A stretch of 64,000 nucleotides of DNA from Desmodesmus armatus (Eukaryota > Chlorophyta > Chlorophyceae > Sphaeropleales > Scenedesmaceae): contig VIIQ02000192.1 of the NCBI GenBank assembly GCA_007449985.2, forward strand, positions 62,001 to 126,000, written 5' to 3'. The position numbers and the translations under genes are program-made. This document shows, in pieces, positions 31,454 to 43,500 of this stretch. The notes beneath the pieces were generated by a model. The model had not been told where the DNA came from, made no database searches, and worked only from the letters and a program-made list of their open reading frames with translations. Within the stretch, counting starts at the first letter, position 1; each line of letters starts with the position of its first letter.

Positions 31454-34400
31454 ATGGGGACCAACGTTGCTGGCACTTGGGACAAGGCTGCGAAGCTGCT
31501 GCAGGAGTGCAGTACCAAGCAGCCTGGCAGTGCAGAGGCGAACGCAGCGCTGCGCACACTGCGGCACCTAGTTGACAAGGTTTGTGAGCTTCCGCCACCA
31601 CCCAAAGCAGTCTGGAAGAAGCTAGTGCAGCAGCTGAAGGTGAGTTGCAAACATGGCCTGTCACGTTTCCAGCAGGTGCACACTGTGTCTTGGTTGGTCC
31701 GCAAGCTCAGCACATGCGTGACTCGTAAGCAAGCAGCGGCAGTTTATCACCACCCGCCCTGTGCTTATCCATTGCTTTCACGTTTGCCTCCAAATGTATT
31801 GATAGGCACAGCTTGTGGTTTCTTGCTGCCTGGCAGCAGCAGCTACATGTTCAGAGGCCTGGTTGAAGCCTTTTTGCTGCATATCCAGTGGCCTGCTTGC
31901 CCTTTGTCTGTGCTGGGCTGGCAAAGCTGTGTTCTCCTGCCCCAGTAACTTGCTGCACTATATAACGCTGACTCAGCTGAATCCCACATCAACCATGGCC
32001 CTTGCCCATCCCCCGCATGCTGGCGTATGGTGCAGGTACCATTGCAGCTTGGAGCCGCCTTCAGCGCAGCAGCTCAGCACAGCTGGAAATCACCTTGCAC
32101 GCATTGTGCCCTCATCACGCTGCAGTCCCTGATTGACTCAGCGAATGAAGCAGGCGTGACCAAGGGCGCCGGCAGCAGCAGCCTGGCCAGCAGCATTCGG
32201 CAGCAGCTGGAGCAGCCGGGGATGCTGCAGCAGCTCGCAGCAGTCATGACAGCAGCGGCTGCCGACCTGCAGGAACAAGCTGCTGCCCATGCTGCTGGTG
32301 CTTTGGGCAAGGAGCAGGCACGCAGCACAGGCCAGGGGGTGAACCGGGCAGCCATGTCTGTGTACGATCTCATGTTGGGCCTCTGGGCGCCGCAGTCGCC
32401 TGTTGTGGATCTGATTGCCTGGCTGTGCCACCCTAGTGGGCATGCAGCTGCTGGCATGCAACTGAACACAGCAGTGCTGCGGCATGCCAGCATCCTGGCG
32501 CAGCATCTGCTGCCACAGCTGCGACAGCACCTGCCGCAGGAAGCAGAGGAGCTGCTGTCTGTCCTGCAAAGCAACACCCGGACAGCCCGGGCGCTGGGCA
32601 TGCACATAATAGTGAGAGTGGTTCCGGCGCTCGGATGCTGGCAGGAGCAGGGGGAGGGCAGCGAGGGACAGGGCCTGCAGCAGCTGATGCTGTCATATGA
32701 GAGGCTGCCTTATCTGGCGACGATGGTGGTGCTCTTGGCAGCTGATGTCAGCCGGGAGTGGCAGCACACAATGCGGTGGGCGCCAGCAGCGGCAGCAGCA
32801 CGGCCGCTCCCACAGGACAATACCGGCATGTCCCTGGTGGGGACAACAGCAGCAGCGGGGGCAGCAGGGGCAACAGCAGCAGCGGGGGCAACAGCAGCAG
32901 CAGTGGTATCACTGACACCATGTCAAGCTGCCAGCTGCAGCTGCTACAGCTGTTGGACGTGGCTCCCGATATGATAGCCTGGGCTAAGGAGCCAGTTGAG
33001 CTGCCTTCAGTGTGTGCAGTACTGCGCATGGCAGTTGATGCATGCAAGGCCCTGTGTGCTGCCCTGGTGGGCTCCTCGGGCTTCAGTGGCATGGCATCCT
33101 GGCAACAGCAGCTGCAGCAGCAGCAGCAACTCATAGTCAAGGAGCAGTTGCTGCTGCTGCCACTCACGTTGATGCTGCTGCCAGCAATCCTGCTGCCGTG
33201 CGCCAGCAGCCTGCTGTCAACCAGCGGCTGGCAGCACCCGCAGCAGCGGCAGGCGGTGCAAGAGCTGCTTGAACTGAGCGGCAGTGTGGCGATATATGGC
33301 GGTAAGCTGTTTGCGCAGCAGCAAAGCCTTGGCTGGCTGCCCCCACTTCCACCTGTCGAATGGGTGGATGACGTCTTGGGTGTGGTGCTGCAGTTGGTGG
33401 ACCAGCTGGTCCCAACACAAGCAGGCACAACAGGAGGTAGCAGCAGCAGCAGCAACGACGACAAGCCAGCTTTATCGGCAGTGGCCAGGGCATCCTTTCT
33501 TGTGCGGCTGCTGCCACCACTTTGCAGCATGCTGCAGTGCTCGCAAGGCAGATTGCTCGACAGCATGGGCGACAGTGACGATGATGACAACGACAGCAGC
33601 AGCGGCAGCGGCAGCAGCAGCAGCGGGCTCCAAGATGCAACAACTGCAGCGTCACCCACAGCCGCCACATTCGTCAGACTGGGGCCCGCCTTTGAGGCGG
33701 TACTCCGTCCTGTCACCACAGCAGTGCAGAGCGGTACGCTCTGCATAGACGATATGCCTTTAGTAGGCAGTGCACTGTTCAATGAATTGCTGGTTTGCGC
33801 CCAGGGCTACACCCACTCTGCGTTGACCCAGCACATGGGCCTCTGTGGGCCTGAAGTGCTGGCACAGGAGCAGCGGCAGCTGTACAGCTTGCTCAGCACA
33901 GTGCTGAAGATGGGTCGGGGAGAGTTATCAGCAGCCGTGCCGTGCTGGGGTGAGCAGGCACCCGGCAGCTGTTGCTTAGCGGCTGGGCAGGCAGCAGCGG
34001 GGCTGCTGCTGCCACCACCACCAGGGTCAGTAGCGGCAGCAGCAGCAGCACAGCAGCCTGCAGCAGACTACCTGCCCAGCCTTGTGATCTTTGGGCGTTG
34101 CTGCCTGCAGTGGGCAGAGCAGCTGCAGCAGCAGGCTCCAGAGCTGCTGCTGCTATGCTCTGGGGCATTGGCGCAGCAGGAGCAGCAGCGGAGGGAAGCT
34201 GAGCTGCATGAGCACAGTGCAGCGCTTGTGTGCGTCGCTGGGTTGCGGTCAGGGGCAGCCACTCCTTGGCCTGTTGACTCCTTGGAAAGGTTGACACGCA
34301 TGGTGTTACAGTGGGTGGGTGGTATTGAGGCACCCAAAGCGCTTGCGCAGCTGGAAGCTGCGGGTTGTGCACCGCAGCAGCTGCAGCAGCGGCTGCAGGC

Positions 34401-34710
34401 GTTGCTATCGGCTCAGAAAGGGACGCACAAGGGGCTGACGGATGCTTCTTTGGCAGCGTTGGTACAGCAGCTACAGGCAGCTGGGGACTTGCTCAGTAGC
34501 ATTGCAGTGCCGAACTTCTGCAACAACCCGGCATGTGTGAACCTCAGCGGTCCCACAGAGGTGCAGCTGGTGTCAGGGCGTAGCTGCGTGTGTGCTGGGT
34601 GCCACATTGCCCGCTACTGTGGGCGGGAGTGTCAGCGGGCGGTTTGGAAGCGGCACAAGCCTGTGTGCAAAGCACTGGCAGCGGCAAAGTCAGTATGTGG
34701 AGCTGAGTAA
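31454..34710 (+). CDS. MYND-2: large MYND zinc-finger protein, one frameshift
   Basis: Exon 1 is 31454-31639 (62 codons). The intron 31640-32035 again has GTGAGT/GTGCAG ends and exon 2 is 32036-34710, starting VPLQLG. The body parallels MYND-1 (IAWLCHPSGHAAAGMQL, DLMLGLWAPQ, VDDVLGVVLQLVDQ, LAQEQRQLYSLLSTVLKMG). A Ser/Gly/Ala linker lies at 32780-32930. The finger is CNNPAC, CVCAGC, RYCGRECQ and WKRHKPVC, with TAA stop. The frame breaks at about 32750, where GTCAGC is followed by 5 bases (CGGGA) instead of the 6 of MYND-1 (GGCGCA), a net -1. Everything after that is open for 650 codons to the stop, so the defect is young or an error. Confidence 0.75.
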
Positions 34711-37326
34711 GGTTTAACTTTCAGCTCAATCTGCTGGTCACAACTTGTGTAGGGGTGTACACTGTGACTTTGTATTTTGTATAGTAGCATACAGTGACTG
34801 ATCATGTGGTGCACCCTGTAGGTTGATTGGTGACTTACGGTGCCAAGTTGTTTGGCTCATGGTGTGGCTTGTTTGGCATCAGCATGACATACTGGTGTGC
34901 CACAATCGAGCCACAATTTTGGCTTGTTCTGTGCCTTGCTTGTCAGACAGTATGCAAGCCGTGCAGTGGTTGATCTTTCTTTCTTTCTTTCTAATCTTCT
35001 GGCTTCAGCATCTGAACCCAAAACCTGTCTGTTGTGCTGGGATGTGTGTTGTGCTGGGATGGACTCCCTGTTTCGTGTCTGGTCAGCACAGGTGATTTGT
35101 CTGACCTTGCAGTTTCAGGGGTGCGGTTTGCCAAACCTGCAAGTTGCAGGTGTCCTGCTGTAGCTTGTCATCTTGATTCAACCCCTTACCCTACCAACCA
35201 AAGGGGTACTTAACCTGACCATTACTGGCAGATAAACTGCTCTGGGGGGCTTTACTGGACAGTTACTGGACAGTTACTGGACCTAGCAGTAGGTAAACTG
35301 TTACGGGCGGCTGGTACAGATAACCTGTGCTGGGTTTGGGTACGCTGTGCTGTGCTGGCTGCAGCTGTGGCTGTGTTGTTGTAGGCTGTAGTAGTTTGGG
35401 TTTCTCATGCCTGATGTTGTGAGGGTTGCCCAGTCGGTGCGCACAACCCATGGCATGCGCAACCTCAATGTTAGACACAGTTCTGTTGCCTACTGGAGCA
35501 CTTCTACCTTCTGGAGCCGGTGTATACCATACAAGGCTCATGAACACCTCCATGCACATGCAATGCCCCGTACTGTAATCGTTGCCGCACAACAAGCTTG
35601 CCGACGAGCTTGTTGTGCATCATTCCCCAGCAGGACTGCAGGGTGATGCTTGGTGACGTGCCGCAGCGCTGCACACTGTGCTAGTAGCCAGTGTGCTGCT
35701 TTAGTACTAGTACACTGCTGAAACCAATAGCACGGCGCTGCTGGATGACAACCTCGTGAACCCCAACCCACATAGCCCAAGAGTATATGGGGCCAACAGC
35801 CCAACTGCCACGCATGCGGCCCAACCAGCCTGCTGGGGAAGGCGCAGGCAACACCACAGCTAGCTATTGCAACAGGGCTGCTGCCCAAGCAGGAGCATAC
35901 ACACTGTACCACATGCACAATGGCTTGCCCCAGCACTGCACACTCCGCCCCATTATGCTGCGCCAACAGCAAGCTGCATTGCTTGATCGTTACATCCCGT
36001 TCTCCAACCTCCCTACACCAACAGCCCAACACCCCAAACCGCCCAACTGCCACGCATGCGACCCAACAAGCTTGCTGGGGTGAGAACAAGCATCACCACA
36101 GCTGCTGCTGAGGAGCGTAAATGCTGTACCCACTGTACCCGCATGCACGTGCACGATGGCTAGCCCCACTGGGGCTGGGCCAGCACTGCACACTCGTGCG
36201 CGGCACAATGTTCTCATCTATGCCAGTCCAAAGCCTTTGCACAACTTTTGACACGATCTGCTGTGCATCCATAAGTGCCAGCTGAGTTGAGTGCTGTCAA
36301 AGGCTTCAGGTTCACTCAGGAGCCCAACTGTTGCAGCTGCCAGGTTTGAATGGGTTGGTTGACAGCTGTTGTGGGACAATAACTACTGGCTTCAAGCGGT
36401 TTCCGACAACATGACAAGCACTGCACAGGACATAGGACGCGTTCTATCCACCACGTGTTGCTTGATAGTGACCAGCAGCCACCAGATCACCAGCAGCAAA
36501 ACGCATCGCCAGCTCATACCAAGGACGCAGTTCGCTACTCGAATCACCCCGCAAAGGGTCAAATGTACAACGTATGTTCTGCCAGGAGTCATCAAGCGTG
36601 CTCGTCGTGTGTCAGGATGGTTGGTTTGCTGTTCAACAGGCATTGGGGCAGTTGGGCACACAATGGCCTGCACAGGGTTCCCCAAGCGACTCCACCGAGC
36701 TACTTCGCCGAAGCTTTACTGATGGTATGTCCTGCGGCTGCCCAGTGGTCGAGCACTGCTTGAGCAGTCTTTGCGCACCTCAGCAGATCATCCCCAGCAG
36801 ATCAACCCGAGCTGTGCATCTTGACAGTTACCAACCCGGCAGTGTTCCTCCACGGGCCTTCATCGAGAGTCTGCATTCACAAATGATGGCTCAAGCCAGT
36901 GGATTACCTTGCGACGATCACGAGCCCTTCCCACCCAGGCACCTCCAACACAGCGACATTGGGGGCTAGCAGGTGAGGAGTGGGTTCGACCAGCTGGCTG
37001 AGACAAGCCGCTGTCTGGTTGGTCAAACTACTTACCAGCACAGCATGGCCTTAGGCAGCCCTAGGGTGTTGACCTGCCTGGCCAAACAGCAGCAGGTTGC
37101 CTTGACCAAGCATCATGGCGTGAACAACTGAAGCAGCGGTTTGCACTGTCTCCTGCTAGAGCATGCTAGCAGGTGTGCGGCTACGCTGCTGTCACCAGTG
37201 TCGTCCTTGCCCCCAGCACCTGTACTGTACGTGTTGCGGGTGGTATCCTTCTGCGCATTTGACCCGGCACGCCGGTGACCAGTCAGTTGCTGTAACCTTG
37301 CAAATTCATGCAAGGGGGTTGCCGAC
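34711..37326. other. spacer right of MYND-2, tandem duplication and hairpin, no gene called
   Basis: A (TTTC)n run lies at 34974-34992. A perfect 12-bp inverted repeat with an 8-bp loop, GCACAACAAGCT at 35587-35598 and AGCTTGTTGTGC at 35607-35618, is present. Segments 35797-35940 and 36045-36200 are diverged tandem copies about 250 bp apart (CCCAACTGCCACGCATGCG... and CAGCACTGCACACTC...). The open frame 36574-36969 has no recognisable domain. Confidence 0.5.
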
Positions 37327-38310
37327 ATGTGTGCTTGTGTCACCTGCTGCCATTATACGCAGAGCGCAAAGCAGCCAAAGACGCCGCCTGCAGCCCTTGT
37401 TACACCAGCAACCCCGGGGGCAGGAGCAGGCGTCACTGCAGCAGCCGAGGTGGCTGATGCAGCCGAGGTGGCTACAGCAGCAGTCAAGGCGTCCTCCGTT
37501 GCATGCCTTCTAGGAACTGCTGCTGCTGCTGCCCACGACAAACCCCTGCCAGCAGCCTTGATCCCACAGCTGACTCGGAGACCACCCGGCGGGGGCTGAG
37601 CTGCTGAGGCTGCTGAGGCGCAGCTGCTGGAGTCGGACACATATGCGTTCCCCATAGACCCGGGTGAGTCGCCAAAGGCATGGTGTGGCATGATTGTTGG
37701 TTATGATACTGCTGCAGCATGCACAACACTCCGTGCTCTGTGTGTGGCAGCTGCAATGCATGCAGAGTGCATGCATGCATCATAAGCTGTCCTACAGTTT
37801 GTGCAACGTCCCTCCTGTCATGTTTGTGTGAACGTTCACTATGTTACGTGCTGCACTTTTGCCACCCTGGCACTGCCTTCCTTGTTCGCAGTGCTGGCAG
37901 GCCTGTGGACACAGAAGAAGAAGAAGAAGCGGCGCGACTGCTGAGGCAGTGCCTGAGTGCACTGGTGAAGGTTGACGCCACAGGGCCATCGTCATCAGGG
38001 AGCCACAAGGTGAGCCAAGCATGCAATGCAACAGTCAGCATCGCGTAACTGTTACTGTGCCGTTGGACGCAGACATGAATGCCTGGGCAGTCTACTGGCT
38101 TCTCAGCTGCAGCTGTATGTCAGAAGGGTCAGCAGGCAAGTCTTCTGCACCAAGGTGTTGCTACTTATTGTTGTTGTGTGCTGATGTGCGCAGGTCCTCG
38201 AAGGCCAAGTGGGCATCGGAGACCCCCTGCCAGCTCAAGGGGCTGCATGGGTGCAGTTTCTGATTGTCGCGCGTCTGGCTGCCACCGTTGGTCACATCTG
38301 TGCTCAGGGT
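37327..38310 (+). pseudogene. candidate multi-exon gene or gene remnant, unrecognised
   Basis: Three stretches look exonic. One is 37327 to about 37662 (Ala-rich, broken by TGA at 37597-37599, ending at a GTGAGT donor). The second is about 37891-38008 between TTCGCAG and GTGAGC, coding RPVDTEEEEEAARLLRQCL and ALVKVDATGP. The third starts at about 38193 after GCGCAG, coding VLEGQVGIGDPLPAQGAAWV and QFLIVARLAATVGHICAQG before a stop. Splice signals and sensible composition favour a real gene or a remnant. No family is recognised, phases across the first junction are ambiguous and no start is identified. Confidence 0.3.
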
Positions 38311-40578
38311 TGAGTTCATGGGTCAGCCCTGTTGGAAGCAAGTGTGTACGCGGCACGCCATGTGGGGTGTGCAGTTGGCAATGTACTATCGGCAGTATGC
38401 ATATGCATTAAAATTTGTTCTTGTACGTTTGAGTCCTGGAGTACAAGTGGGCTCACAGCATTTCCAAGGTGTGCTTCAAGTGCACTGGCGCCAGGGTGTT
38501 TTGTGGCTGCTGCTTGGTCTACTAAACTGGCTTGTTGGCCAGGCAGTGTGTTTTGAGGTCTGTTGAGAGTGGTGTTCAAGTGCTGGTACTTGTCTGATCA
38601 GCAGCGCTGTGGCACAGTGCGGTGCCACATGCATTCCGAGCATGTTGATGGTAGTGGTGCAACAACATGATCTGTTGTCTGACTGGCAGCACCATTTGCT
38701 CTGCGTGCCTGCAGATAGTAGGCAGCATGATCTTACAGCGCTACTAGGCATCACTCGGCAGCAGCAGCACCCTGCATGGCCTCCAGTGAGCCCACCAGGA
38801 CAAAACCCAGGCAGGCACTGGTTGGTTAACTGCAGGTTATCTTGCTGTCCAACACCGGTAACCCGTCAAGTACCTGCAGGGATTATCTGCCAGTTTGTGC
38901 ACAAAACCTGCCCAGTAAAGACTTTAACCAAGATAAGGACATGAATATCCACTTGCACTGGCGGGTAAACTAAGTAAGATAACCCAGCCTCTTCAGCTGT
39001 TTTGCTGGCAGATAAAGTACACCACTGGTTGGTAGGGTTATCAGGTGCTTGTCAATGCCTAGGGTTTGGGGAAGCAAGCAGTACATCAGTAGTGTGTCCA
39101 AGGAATCGCAAACAGATGGGATCCCAAGTAGGACCAATGCATTTGGCTGTGCTATGCTTGAAGAATTCTTCTTGTGGGTGTGCACAGGCTCTTTATTGCC
39201 TCACACCCGCAAATGGGTGATATGGACCATTGACAAAACCAAGTTGATGTAGCACTCAGTGCCAGCAGTGCTGGCAATAGGCAGCACAGCCAAGCTCAAC
39301 CCCACAACACACTGTGAGCTTCACTGAGGCACCAACTTGGCTGACAACATGAGTGAGCAACACGCTCAACTGCTCTCTCAGCACGCACCCAAACAGCTCA
39401 GCACAACTGGAACCATTCTGCTCTCCGCCTGCAACATGTCATGAAAGGCCGCCTGAGTGCATTTCTTCCACGTGGTGCATACAATACCACAAACCCTTCC
39501 ACTGAACATAAACCAGGGACGGAACGCAACGGATCCCAGTGGTCCCCTCCTGTTCTTTTTAATTCACTCAGTGGTTTTTTCGCATCCTGCTGTAGAAAGT
39601 GTTAGTGTGTGCAGTTGCTGCACTTGAAAGCTTTTGTGCTTCCTGCACCCTCCCACCAAGTGCTGGGAAGAAGAGTGTAGTCCCCCCCCCCCCCCCGGCA
39701 AGCCTGCCTTGCTGTCTAGTGATTTTGCAGGACAGCACTGGACGCTGTAGTTTGAGTGTGATGTGATTGGTGATGACGTTAAGCTGCCCCGGAGGAGCCG
39801 ATTGAGGTGCAGCAGGTGCTGCATCTTGTTGGGCTGTCAGCTGGTGCCTCAACATCAGCAGCACGCCTGCTCCTCGTGACCACTTCGATTGAGACAGACA
39901 CCAAAGCTAAGAAAATCAGGGCTAAGTGACTGTCCCTAGCGATGTACTTTGCATGTTGCCTGTCCGATGGCGCGCAGCTTGGTGTAAGGGCCGTTTTGAG
40001 ACACGATCTGGTCGCTTTGTGATTCAAACGTACTTTTTATGACTTGTTCCTTGCATGTGACTGTGTTTCGAGCTTGGAATGGTCATTTGTTATTGGGCAG
40101 GACAAGAGCATCATCTGCTCGCCTGCACCACTTGAGCACGCGCTAAAATATGCAAACATAGTACAGAAACGTGCTACGGTGATATTAGACCGGTCACGGC
40201 ATGGTGTGAATTTAGCAGAGTTTATTTCGTTTTTTGACCTCCTGGACGCACTGCATCTTGTGCTGGGAGGCCCTCCGGTCATTGAATTGATATGCATGAT
40301 ACATATTAGAGTTTTCGATGATGTTTCTCCATGGGCAGAGCATGCACATGCGTGCATGTAAAAACGCATTTTCAGGTCAGGCTTGCATATGGGCTAAACG
40401 CAAAATGTACTTTGTTTTTTTTTGGTTCTTGAAAGCACACACGGAGTTACAGGGCTCGCGCGCCCCTGGTTGCTGAGATCCGGTAACCCCCCAAAACTGA
40501 CAGATGACCTTTTACTGGGATCCGTAACAACCTAACCAGCTAGGCTCGCTGCGCAGGCAGCTACAACCAAGCCCTCCC
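38311..40578. other. spacer left of MYND-A, one unrecognised ORF
   Basis: A 15-C homopolymer lies at 39682-39696 and the 45-bp dispersed motif (also at 11827) lies at 39512-39560. The plus-strand frame 40044-40361 (105 codons) is less GC-rich than its surroundings, without triplet runs, and reads like a folded protein piece (KYANIVQKRATVILDRSRHG), but no family is recognised and stops precede it in frame. Confidence 0.35.
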
Positions 40579-43500
40579 TCAGCCCCTGTCGGCAGCCAGC
40601 CCTGCGCTGCACACCCGCTTATGCTGCTGCCAGTGCTGCTTCTGACACACAGAGCTGCAGTAGCTCGCAGCCCTGCACGCACTGCAATTCTTGCTGGCCG
40701 CTGCAGCCTCACATGCCCCCTCGATATTGGCACAGAGGGGGTTGTTGCAGCAGAGGCTCTTCAATGGCAGGCTGCCGACAAACAGCTGCCCCACTTCCAC
40801 TAGAAGCTTCCCGAACTGCTGATGGCCTCCTTCGTGTGGAAAGCTGCACTCGTACAAGTGTGCTAACTGCAACTGTTGTAATGCAGCAGACAGCGCCTCT
40901 ATGCTGCTGCTGCTGCTGCTGTCGGCGCCATCCTCACCCCCGCTGCTGCTGCTGCTGCCCGTCAAGCGGCCAAATGTGAGATGCAGCCCTGCGCTCAGGA
41001 AGCCAAACAGGTGTGGCTCTACTTCACCTGAACCGCCCAGTGGCCCTGATAACCCCCTGCAGGCCCGGGGACCATACTACTGATAGCACCACGCGCACGG
41101 TCCTGCTGCTGGTGCAATCGCTGGGGAAACACCACGCTGAAGGTACTGCTGATGTTGTACTGCTGCAACAACCCCGCCTTCGAAAACGGGAAGGAGTGAT
41201 GGCTGACACCCTGTGTCGACAGCAGCTGCTGCCCCCACTGCACAAAGCAGCGGCCGCACAGCACTAGCCAAGGGGCAAGCGCTGCTGCATCTACTGCCTC
41301 CCACTTGCTGCCAATGCTGTCACTGTTGCTGTCGTCATCGCTGCTGCTGTCGATGTCAATGCTTGTGCCTTCAGGGGGGCCATGCTTCAGGATCGAGGGT
41401 GCCAAGAGAGCCGCAACTGCAGCAGCCACAGCCACCCTGCACTCCTCTGCAGTCTGCTCTAGCGCCTGGCCCCACTGTGCCCTCACACCTGCTGCAACAA
41501 CCACACCCCTGCTGCCACTGCTGCTGCTGCCGCCGCTGCTGTCGCTGCTGTCGCTACTGCCGCCGCCACTGCTGTTGAGAGCCGCACCAGCCTTGAGCAG
41601 GCTGGCCAGTACTCCAAACAGCTGCCGGGCTGCTATGCTGCCGGGCCCGTCACGCAGAGCAGCTTGCAGCAGCACGCCATGCTGGTTGCTCCCCGTGCTG
41701 CTGGCCGCTTGTGCTATGCTGCAAATGATTGACAGCATGTGGCCTGGTTCGGCTACCAATGAAGCGTGCCCCGCAGCTGCTGCTGCAACCTGCTGGCGTG
41801 CACACCTCTCCAGAAGTGGTGCAAGCTGGTGCACCTGCTCCCAGGTGCTGCTAGGGTCAGCAGCAACTGGTACTGCTGCTGCTGCTGCAGACGCCCCAGC
41901 AGCAGCATCACTTGGAGTGAGTGCTGCTGCAGCTGCTGGTGGTGCTGGTGCTGGGGGCTTGAAGTGCATGTTGATGAGGGGCAGGACTTGCCTGATAATC
42001 AGCAGCCAGGTGTCATAGCTGGACTCTCCACCCACCCCAGTGCCCGGCTGCTGACGGCTCCTGCTGCTGCTGCTGCTGCTGCCATTGGTGCCAGCAACAG
42101 CCTGGCGGCTGCGCCTGCTGCTGCTGCCGCCGCCCTTGCTTTTGCCTTTGCCTTTCCTGTCCCTGTTGCTGACTGCATTGGCAGTACGCTCAGCAGCAGC
42201 AGCACCAGCGGCAGCAGCAGCAGCAGCAGGTGTTTTGCCAGCGACGTTAGAACACAGGTCAAGTTGCGTCATCGCCCGCTGCAGCAGCTTCAGCAGCAGG
42301 TCAGGCACCTCAGTACCCCCTGAGGCTTCTGCAGCACCCTGCTGCTGCTGCTGCTGCTGTGTTTGGTGCCAGCTGATTCCCACCTGCTGCTGGCTGTTGC
42401 TGCCACCCCTGATGGACCCCTCCTGCCCCTGCTGCTGCTGCTGCTTCTGCTGCTGCTCCTGCATAAACTCCACCAGCAGCTGCTCCAGCATCCCGCCTGC
42501 CCTGCCAGCAATCACTGCTGAGGAGGCCAGCACCTCGTTACAGTACTGATCAAGGCCATCTGTACAGTCTGGCAGCTTTGCCGCCCAAAACAGCAGCACG
42601 TGCTGCACCCCTTCGTGCAGCTGCATGTCCAAGCCTAGTGCCGCACTGTACGATTTCAGCAGGTGCCACTGCCGCTGAAACTGCTGCTGTGGGTCAGCTG
42701 GCAGGAGGTATGTCTGTATCCTCAAGTTGAACAGGTGCTGCATCAGAAGGTTCAGCTTGCCCTGCTCGACTGCCTGCGGCACACAATTGTGATGCATTGG
42801 GAGGGTTAGATGAAGCACGGCAACAGGCGTGAGAGTGTTTGTGTGGGTGTGAACAAACATGGATGGTACAGGTAAACATACGCAGCTTTTTCAGGCTCCT
42901 CACATTCCCTCTCAGCCCTTGTATCTCTCCATGTCCCTCTCCCCCGCCGCCCTGTCATCTCCTGTCACTGTGGATAAACTGCATGATAAGCAGCCGCCGC
43001 TGTGCGGCACATGCCCTTGCCCTACCCAATGCAGACAATGCGTGCCGACCACAGCTGAGCGATGATAAGACCCAATTTTGGTTGAGTAATCAACGACTAA
43101 CTCACCCACCCCTGGTGCCAGAAGCCTGACTGCTTACCTGTCTCATCATGTAGTGCCGGCCATCACACAAGCTGTGGTACAGCGCCCTCGCCCGCGGCAG
43201 CAGCAGCCTGAACTTCACGATCCTGTCCACCATGCGGAAGCCACCCCACATCCCCACCTTGCTGCTGACCCCCAGCAGCTGCAGCAGCTGCTGAATGGGC
43301 CTTGGCAGCAGCTGATGGCCGCTGCTGGCCATGTCCCAGGCACCCTCCACCACATTCAGCTGGCCCTTGTACAGCCGCTGCATGACTGCAAGATCATCAC
43401 TGCTGCCGCTGCCGCTGGGGGGAGTGCGGAATGTACCGCACTGCTCGTGGAGTCTCCACCTTAGCTCAGACTCGGTGGTGACACCACTCATCCAAGCAAT

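Noticed and set aside
27082..41050. Programmed -1 frameshifting as the explanation for broken MYND genes
   Set aside because: Breaks are at different places in each copy with no common slippery site, and MYND-B and MYND-4 need none.
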